A stretch of 19,676 nucleotides of DNA from Desulfovibrio sp. (GTDB lineage: Bacteria; Desulfobacterota; Desulfovibrionia; Desulfovibrionales; Desulfovibrionaceae). Under the pieces are notes generated by a model. That model did not search any database. It worked only from the letters and a program-made list of their open reading frames with translations, and had not been told where the DNA came from. A program made the position numbers and the translations under genes. Positions within the stretch are counted from its first letter, which is position 1; each line of letters begins with the position of its first letter. The stretch lies in assembly GCA_031270875.1 (NCBI GenBank), contig JAISXC010000087.1, forward strand, positions 1 to 19,676. Reading direction: 5' to 3'. Shown here in pieces: positions 16,035 through 19,676 of the stretch.

Positions 16035-16376
16035 TCAGATGCTGCGTTCCGCAACAGCTTTTCCCACGGCGAAGGCAATCCAGTTATTGAGGCTTATTCC
16101 CTCAAGCGCGGCCGTTTGCGCCGCTTTTTGATGCAATTCAGGGGTAATTCGAACATTGAAACGCCCGGAAAAAGGTTTTTGCGGCTGTTTTCCGGCTTCC
16201 TTGCACAAATCAAAATAATCTTCAACAGACTCAGCCAGGGCTTCTTTCAGTTCGTCAATGGACCGACCCTGAAAAGTAACAACATCGGTAAGGTGCAAGA
16301 CATCGCCGTGAAAAATGTCCGCCTCCGGGTCGTACTCAAAACGCCCCTGATAGCCTTTATAGGTAAGTATGCTCAT
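16035..16376 (-). CDS. hicB: HicB-family antitoxin
   Basis: 113 residues. Partial RNase-H-like HicB fold: YKGYQGRFEYDPEADIFHGDVLHLTDVVTFQG, ELKEALAESVEDYFDLC, then PQKPFSGRFNVRITPELHQK with a C-terminal ribbon-helix-helix (GISLNNWIAFAVGKAV) for operator binding. It neutralises HicA. The gene overlaps hicA by 4 nt (ATGA), so translation is coupled, and the toxin gene comes first as is normal in hicAB operons. Confidence 0.93.
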   Translation of the reverse strand: MSILTYKGYQGRFEYDPEADIFHGDVLHLTDVVTFQGRSIDELKEALAESVEDYFDLCKEAGKQPQKPFSGRFNVRITPELHQKAAQTAALEGISLNNWIAFAVGKAVAERSI

Positions 16377-16627
16377 GGTGTTACCCCTATCGTTTTAAAA
16401 AAGCGGCGTACCGATTTCACCGCTCCCTTGTCCGTCTCCGGCTGAGGATGCGGACGATGGAAGGTCGCCACACTCCCGCCCATGATAAACCACACACGGG
16501 AACCTCTGCCCCCTTTGATTGTGCCTCCGCAGGCTTTGAACAAGCTCTCAATATCCCTCCAGGCAATCGCCGGGCTGACCGGCTCGGTGAAAATTGCCAT
16601 GAGCGTCCTGCGCTGGCTGTTATTCAT
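16373..16627 (-). CDS. hicA: HicA-family mRNA interferase toxin
   Basis: 84 residues. N-terminal MNNSQRRTLMAIFTEPV and the block GGRGSRVWF...TFHRPHPQPETDKGAVK are typical of the HicA subfamily in which the dsRBD-like fold carries FHRPH; the classical GSH catalytic His is replaced by GSR, as usual in this subfamily, so activity may rest on the FHRPH histidines. The start at 16627 is preferred over an internal ATG at 16600 (AGGA upstream) because the QRRTL-AIF segment is a family feature. There is no Shine-Dalgarno before 16627; the promoter lies immediately upstream. Confidence 0.92.
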   Translation of the reverse strand: MNNSQRRTLMAIFTEPVSPAIAWRDIESLFKACGGTIKGGRGSRVWFIMGGSVATFHRPHPQPETDKGAVKSVRRFFKTIGVTP

Positions 16628-16661
16628 AAGGCTATGGTACTATTTTTTGGTTATTAGTCAA
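16628..16661 (-). promoter_or_regulatory. hicAB promoter abutting the start codon
   Basis: Minus strand TTGACT (16661-16656), 16-nt spacer, TACCAT (16639-16634), 6 nt, then the hicA ATG. A start point about 7 nt after the -10 falls on or next to the A of ATG, predicting a leaderless mRNA. Same geometry as the promoter at 18056-18083. Confidence 0.6.
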
Positions 16662-16732
16662 GCTCCCGGACAAGCCATACTGCCACCTTTGAAAAGTTTG
16701 CCGCCGACAAGTCATGAAGAGGCGTGTGCATA

Positions 16733-17035
16733 ATGCCCACCCGTAGCGCCGTCATCTTACTTTCCCACCTGCCCTTTATCCGTCGCCGTTTCATCGGCCG
16801 CCGGCTCCTTGCGGACCGCGACCGCGAGGCGGACGACAACGCCGAGCACCTGTGCCGCCGGATCATGCGCAACCGCCCGGAACGGAAACTGTTTTTCGCC
16901 CTGGGGAAAAACTCGCCGGACTGGAACAGGCTGAAAGCTGAAGGATTCAACCTGATCAATCTGAAAAGCCTGACGTATTTTTTCGCCTGGCTGCACTGCG
17001 ACTGGCTCATTTCCTCCAACAGAACCGGGTATATT
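16733..17035 (+). pseudogene. 5' fragment of a second glycerophosphotransferase gene
   Basis: Reads MPTRSAVILLSHLPFIRRRF and continues with READDNAEHLCRRIMRNRPE, NSPDWNRLKAEGFNLINLKS and DWLISSN, which parallel EADDNAEHLYRHVLRNHPE, DSPDWPRLKAEGFRLVPHGS and ERLISSG of the intact gene at 13060-14304. About 100 codons are kept; the catalytic C-terminal half is missing. Near 17035 the sequence runs into the tail of an unrelated gene in another frame, though an open reading frame continues to 17122. Strand is opposite to the intact gene. Confidence 0.85.
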
Positions 17036-17036
17036 G

Positions 17037-17244
17037 TCAGGCCGAGGCGAGAGAAAAGGCATATATGGATTATAATGCAAACATCAATGAAGCGCGTAGT
17101 GACGGCAAACAGGAAGGTATAGAAGAAGGCATACAGATAGGAGAGCAGAGAGGTGAGCAGAGAGGTATATACAGCGTAGCCAAAAAGCTTTACAAGAAAA
17201 AATATCTGCGGTATAGCTTTAATCCGCTGGAATCCGCCTTTTGA
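17037..17244 (+). pseudogene. C-terminal remnant of an Rpn / PD-(D/E)XK transposase-like gene
   Basis: Frame reading AEAREKAYMDYNANINEARS, then the Gly/Glu/Gln-rich repeat (EGIEEGIQIGEQRGEQRG) and VAKKLYKK, as at the C-terminus of Rpn-type recombination-promoting nucleases, followed by an atypical end and a TGA at 17242-17244. The nuclease core is absent. The usual closing segment (KGM.ID.I...TGL) is also lost, so both ends are damaged. It is fused to the glycerophosphotransferase fragment. Confidence 0.7.
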
Positions 17245-17262
17245 GAAGGCCGGTTTCCAGCG
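17225..17262. other. Imperfect hairpin at end of Rpn remnant
   Basis: CGCTGGAA and TTCCAGCG at the outside and GCCTT/AAGGC inside pair across the TGA region, with mismatches in the middle. No T run follows. May be a transcription stop before the secreted-protein gene, or a relic of a mobile-element end. Confidence 0.3.
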
Positions 17263-17299
17263 AATTGTGCCTTTCAGTTACCGATAAAAGGATTATAAA

Positions 17300-17833
17300 A
17301 TGAAAAAAAGATTAAGTATGTATTTGCTTTTGGCCTATACTTTTTTAATTTCCCCTATACCATTAGCCAATGCGGCTGAATCCCTATGCACGAGCGGCGA
17401 AATAGTTGTCTTCACATGTCAAACGCCAAAGAAAATCGCGTCCGTTTGCGCTTCTCCTAAATTCGGACCTGACACCGGATACCTGCAGTACCGCTTTGGT
17501 GAGCTTGGTAAAATTGAATTGACGTTGCCCGGCACCGAAACACCTCCGGCAAAATCCGCGCAAAAGGGGATTTGGTCTTTTGCAGGCGGCGGAGGTGCTT
17601 ATATGCGCTTCGCTGGAGAGAACAACACGGATTATTTTGTGTACTCCGCTATCGGCAAATGGGGGATGGGTGGAGAGATAACAGACGTTGCCGGGATTTA
17701 TGTGCAAAAGGATGCAAAGGCAATCATCAATATCAAATGCCGTAGACCTTTCGGTGATGGCGAAATGGGGCCTGATTTCTTCGATAAGGCAGGAATACCC
17801 GAATTTGATAAAGATTTTGAATTACCTGAATGA
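17300..17833 (+). CDS. Small secreted protein of unknown function
   Basis: 177 residues. Signal peptide MKKRLSMYLLLAYTFLISPI with probable cleavage after ANA (near residue 25). The mature part has four cysteines, three of them in the first part of the mature chain (ESLCTSG, FTCQTPK, SVCASPK) and one near the C-terminus (IKCRRP). Conserved-looking segments include GYLQYRFGELGKIEL and GAYMRFAGENNTDYFVYS, a beta-rich pattern seen in unnamed periplasmic proteins of Proteobacteria. The C-terminus is acidic. AAAGG lies 8 nt before the ATG. Clearly AT-richer than the left half of the window, which suggests recent acquisition. Function unknown; no partner identified. Confidence 0.85.
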   Translation: MKKRLSMYLLLAYTFLISPIPLANAAESLCTSGEIVVFTCQTPKKIASVCASPKFGPDTGYLQYRFGELGKIELTLPGTETPPAKSAQKGIWSFAGGGGAYMRFAGENNTDYFVYSAIGKWGMGGEITDVAGIYVQKDAKAIINIKCRRPFGDGEMGPDFFDKAGIPEFDKDFELPE

Positions 17834-18055
17834 CTAATTGTATAGATGCCTGATACCAAAAATTGTACCATGCGAAAACTCTGACATCTGTGAGATAGTC
17901 TCGACTTGATCTGACAGTTGCCCCTTGTCAAGAAAAGGGAACTCCGTTTTGATGGAAGTGTAAACGAACCATCAACCGGGCACCCGGAATTCCTGGCCCG
18001 ACGCCTCCCGTTCACTTTCCTCCTTTTCAGGGTGAGCGTGGGCAGAAATAGCACC
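17834..18055. other. Gene-free stretch with possible insertion-sequence end
   Basis: No convincing ORF. Bases 17880-17945 hold two copies of TCTGACA 30 nt apart (17880, 17910), a small palindrome GAGA-TAG-TCTC and a CCCTT/AAGGG stem; this resembles the end of an insertion sequence, but no transposase or matching second end is present in the window. Confidence 0.25.
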
Positions 18056-18083
18056 TTGACATTTTTCGCTTAAAAGCTACCAT
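18056..18083 (+). promoter_or_regulatory. Promoter of HigB-like toxin, abutting the start codon
   Basis: Perfect -35 TTGACA (18056-18061), 16-nt spacer, TACCAT (18078-18083), 6 nt (GCCTTT), then ATG at 18090. The predicted start point is at the ATG itself and there is no Shine-Dalgarno, so the transcript should be leaderless. Confidence 0.65.
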
Positions 18084-18089
18084 GCCTTT

Positions 18090-18413
18090 ATGGAAATAGT
18101 TCACTACACCACTGAAGATGGCACGGATTTGTACCAGAAATGGTTGGATGCCCTACGGGACAACCACGCCAGGATTGCCGTTCTGCGGCGGATTGACCGG
18201 GCGGCTCTAGGGAACTTCGGCGACCACAAGCCTTGCTGGAACGGCGTTTCAGAAATACGCGTTGATGTAGGGCCGGGATATCGGGTGTACTATTTTCAGC
18301 ATGGGCAGACGTTGATCGTGCTTCTTTGCGGGGGTGACAAGCGCACTCAGGATGCGGATATCCGCAGGGCTGTCGCCTACAGGGTCGATTTTCTGCGTCG
18401 GATCTGTGAATAA
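18090..18413 (+). CDS. RelE/ParE-superfamily toxin, HigB-like (addiction module killer)
   Basis: 107 residues. Family pattern of the small killer proteins paired with a downstream HTH antidote: W(L)DALRDNHARIAVLRRIDR, GNFGDHKPCWNGVSEIRVD, GPGYRVYYFQHG, VLLCGGDKRTQDADI. Basic residues (R46-type and the GGDKRTQ Lys/Arg) needed for mRNA cleavage in this fold are kept. Toxin-first order, with the antidote start 46 nt downstream, fits the TIGR02683/TIGR02684 type. Confidence 0.92.
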   Translation: MEIVHYTTEDGTDLYQKWLDALRDNHARIAVLRRIDRAALGNFGDHKPCWNGVSEIRVDVGPGYRVYYFQHGQTLIVLLCGGDKRTQDADIRRAVAYRVDFLRRICE

Positions 18414-18428
18414 GCCATGCCTTACAGT

Positions 18429-18447
18429 CACTCCCCGCACGGGAGTG
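18429..18447. other. Hairpin between toxin and antitoxin genes
   Basis: Perfect 7-bp stem CACTCCC-CGCAC-GGGAGTG in the 46-nt gap, ending 12 nt before the antitoxin ATG. It abuts the GGAGAAG ribosome binding site and could limit antitoxin translation or attenuate read-through. Confidence 0.45.
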
Positions 18448-18459
18448 TGGAGAAGCAGT

Positions 18460-18792
18460 ATGAAGAACAAGCCGTATATTTCGCACGAGGAAGCCACCAT
18501 TGAGAGCTTCAGGAAAGCCCCTGACTATGCCGCAGAGTACCTGAACGCCGTGCTTGAGGGCGGCGACCAGGAGGAACTGATGCTGGCCCTGCGCCGTGTC
18601 GCCTCGGCCTTCGGCATGAAGGACGTGGCGGAAACCGCGAATCTCAACCCTAAGACGCTGTACCGCACCCTGTCTCCTGCGGGGAATCCGGCATTAAAGA
18701 GTTTTCAGGCAATTTTGGGCGCTATGGGTATGCGCCTCGCGGTAACGCCGCTGGCGCGGGAGGATTACCGGGCCATGGCGATGGAGGAATAG
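18460..18792 (+). CDS. HTH antitoxin, HigA-like (addiction module antidote)
   Basis: 110 residues from the ATG at 18460, which has GGAGAAG upstream; the longer frame from 18334 overlaps the toxin gene and is rejected. Features: EATIESFRKAPDYAAEYLNAVL, MLALRRVASAFGMKDVAETANLNPKTLYRTLS (a helix-turn-helix), GNPALKSFQAILGAMGMRLAV. This is the hallmark of the antidote family paired with HigB-like killers. Expected to bind the toxin and repress the promoter at 18056. Confidence 0.93.
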   Translation: MKNKPYISHEEATIESFRKAPDYAAEYLNAVLEGGDQEELMLALRRVASAFGMKDVAETANLNPKTLYRTLSPAGNPALKSFQAILGAMGMRLAVTPLAREDYRAMAMEE

Positions 18793-18975
18793 TCCGTCAG
18801 GAGCCGGCAGCCGGCGAAGCGGCGGATGAAAGGCAGGCGGGCGAGGAAGGCGACGGCGCGGCGGGCATTACGGCAGTATATTCAGAGGCCGACAGAGAGA
18901 ACCCCTGCCGGCGGCCCCACAGGTTCCCCGTCATGCGAGAGCGCCCTTTTTCAACGCCCTGCCATTGCGGCCGTC
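18793..18975. other. Gap between TA modules without a convincing gene
   Basis: GC-rich. Open stretches exist on both strands because of base composition, none with a ribosome binding site. A 26-nt segment (18858-18883) agrees at 22 positions with 14314-14339, the sequence around the intact cysC stop, and may be a third, very short relic of that junction. Confidence 0.3.
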
Positions 18976-19004
18976 TTGACAACCAGCCATAGTCCCGCAC
19001 AATG
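18976..19004 (+). promoter_or_regulatory. Promoter of RelB/DinJ-YoeB module
   Basis: TTGACA (18976-18981), 17-nt spacer, ACAATG (18999-19004). The leader to the ATG at 19033 is about 20 nt and contains AGGAG, so unlike hicA and the HigB-like gene this message has a normal ribosome binding site. Confidence 0.5.
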
Positions 19005-19032
19005 TATCCATAACATATGACAGGAGTCGCAC

Positions 19033-19302
19033 ATGTCTCAAACAACCTTGAGCATCCGTATGGATGCGGACATAAAAAAACGATTTGACGCCTTTTGCGC
19101 GGATGCGGGCATGAACGCCACGGTGGCCGTAAATATGTTCGCGCGGGCAGTTTTACGCGAACAGCGTATACCCTTTGAAATTACCGGCAGCGACGACCCT
19201 TTTTACAGCGCGAGAAATCAGGCCCGACTCAAAGCGGCGATGGAGCAGCTTGAAGCGGGCAAAGGGACAGCCCATAATCTGATTGAGGCCGGTAATGGAT
19301 AA
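19033..19302 (+). CDS. RelB/DinJ-family antitoxin
   Basis: 89 residues. Starts MSQTTLSIRMDADIKKRFDA, the ribbon-helix-helix DNA-binding part typical of RelB/DinJ, with FCADAGMNATVAVNMFARAV and the signature REQRIPFEI; the C-terminal arm (ARLKAAMEQLEAGKGTAHNL) should wrap the toxin. AGGAG lies before the ATG. Its last codons overlap the toxin start by 8 nt. DinJ-type antitoxins are often paired with YafQ or RelE; here the partner is YoeB-like. Confidence 0.93.
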   Translation: MSQTTLSIRMDADIKKRFDAFCADAGMNATVAVNMFARAVLREQRIPFEITGSDDPFYSARNQARLKAAMEQLEAGKGTAHNLIEAGNG

Positions 19303-19552
19303 AATTTGGTCCGATGGGGCATGGGAGGATTGCCTGTACTGGCAGGAGCAGGATAAAAAGACGCTCCAGCGCGTGAACCATCTCTTGCGGGATATTGACC
19401 GCAACGGCCACAAGGGCATAGGCAAGCCGGAACCGCTGAAGCATGACAGGCACGGGTATTGGAGCCGGAGAATAGATGATGTGAACCGGCTGGTGTACCG
19501 GATTGTTGAGGACAGGATAGAAAGCGCCCAATGCCGCGCCTATTATGATTGA
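19295..19552 (+). CDS. yoeB: Txe/YoeB-family mRNA interferase toxin
   Basis: 85 residues that align without gaps to E. coli YoeB: KIWSDGAWEDCLYWQ at the start, GKPEPLKH (Glu46), WSRRI (Arg58, Arg59), NRLVY (Arg65), ending CRAYYD. Ribosome-dependent mRNA cleavage is expected. The position of the catalytic His83 of E. coli YoeB is Tyr here, while Tyr84 is kept, so activity may be reduced or altered. The start at 19295 overlaps the antitoxin end; an upstream in-frame ATG at 19283 is less likely. Confidence 0.92.
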   Translation: MDKIWSDGAWEDCLYWQEQDKKTLQRVNHLLRDIDRNGHKGIGKPEPLKHDRHGYWSRRIDDVNRLVYRIVEDRIESAQCRAYYD

Positions 19553-19676
19553 GACCAAGTTGGGACCAATGGGGAGCAAATTGGTACCGACTGTCGGCAA
19601 ATCGGGAAACGGCAGATACGCATTCCGCTACCGCCGCGCAAATATCCTTGGGGTGTAGATAAAAATTATTGGTTAT
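19553..19676. other. Window end, no gene seen
   Basis: Bases 19556-19592 are a degenerate run of 10-11-nt units (ACCAAGTTGGG, ACCAATGGGG, AGCAAATTGG). The last bases are AT-rich. No coding sequence or clear terminator found. Confidence 0.4.

Noticed and set aside
18797..19045. 82-codon minus-strand ORF, and an open plus frame, between two TA modules
   Set aside because: Neither has a start signal; low-complexity Ala/Ser/Pro or Glu/Ala content is explained by GC-rich sequence.
15250..19676. Integron cassette array carrying the TA modules
   Set aside because: No repeated attC-like sites between modules, mixed gene orientation and no integrase seen.
1..19676. CRISPR array, tRNA or rRNA genes
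   Set aside because: No regularly spaced repeats, tRNA-like cloverleaf signals or rRNA segments were noticed on either strand.

Overview
The window looks like a chromosomal segment of a GC-rich, flagellated Gram-negative bacterium, most plausibly a sulfate reducer of the Desulfovibrio type. This is inferred from gene content and protein style (a σ54-driven gene group next to a GT9 transferase, an MscS protein of the DUF3772 type, a VgrG3-like hydrolase). No rRNA, tRNA or dissimilatory sulfur gene is present to prove it.

Bases 1-8700: the 3' part of a hybrid sensor kinase (1-1161) faces a cupin/MscS-channel pair (1284-4106, minus). thiE (4190-4831, plus) is divergent from the channel gene. 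A minus-strand set follows, read from 8661 down to 4849: a VgrG3-type peptidoglycan-hydrolase-like protein, a GT9 glycosyltransferase, an unnamed 201-residue protein and a short helical protein. Two near-perfect σ54 promoters (8691-8706 and 5921-5936) serve it, the usual signature of flagellar or other RpoN-controlled structures.

Bases 8800-14930: a plus-strand ABC exporter half-transporter (8825-10687) meets a minus-strand housekeeping and surface series. Read from 14929 down, this is cysC, a CDP-glycerol glycerophosphotransferase-like gene, a small gene broken by a one-base deletion, rsmD, coaD and miaA. A 33-codon plus-strand ORF with a strong ribosome binding site lies beside the broken gene.

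Bases 14930-19676: an accessory region, AT-richer in places, holding four type II toxin-antitoxin modules: RelBE-like with a crippled toxin, HicAB, HigBA-like, and RelB/DinJ-YoeB-like. Among them lie fragments of a second cysC and a second glycerophosphotransferase gene, now on opposite strands and about 1 kb apart, the tail of an Rpn/PD-(D/E)XK transposase-like gene, and a small secreted protein of unknown function. It reads as a hot spot where a duplicated cysC-glycerophosphotransferase pair was broken up by deletion and inversion while TA modules accumulated.

The most interesting points are: (1) twin promoters of identical geometry that place hicA and the HigB-like toxin on apparently leaderless transcripts; (2) the inverted relics of the cysC-glycerophosphotransferase pair; (3) a YoeB homologue with the catalytic His83 replaced by Tyr; (4) the σ54-controlled set containing a VgrG3-like hydrolase; (5) the frameshifted small gene upstream of rsmD.
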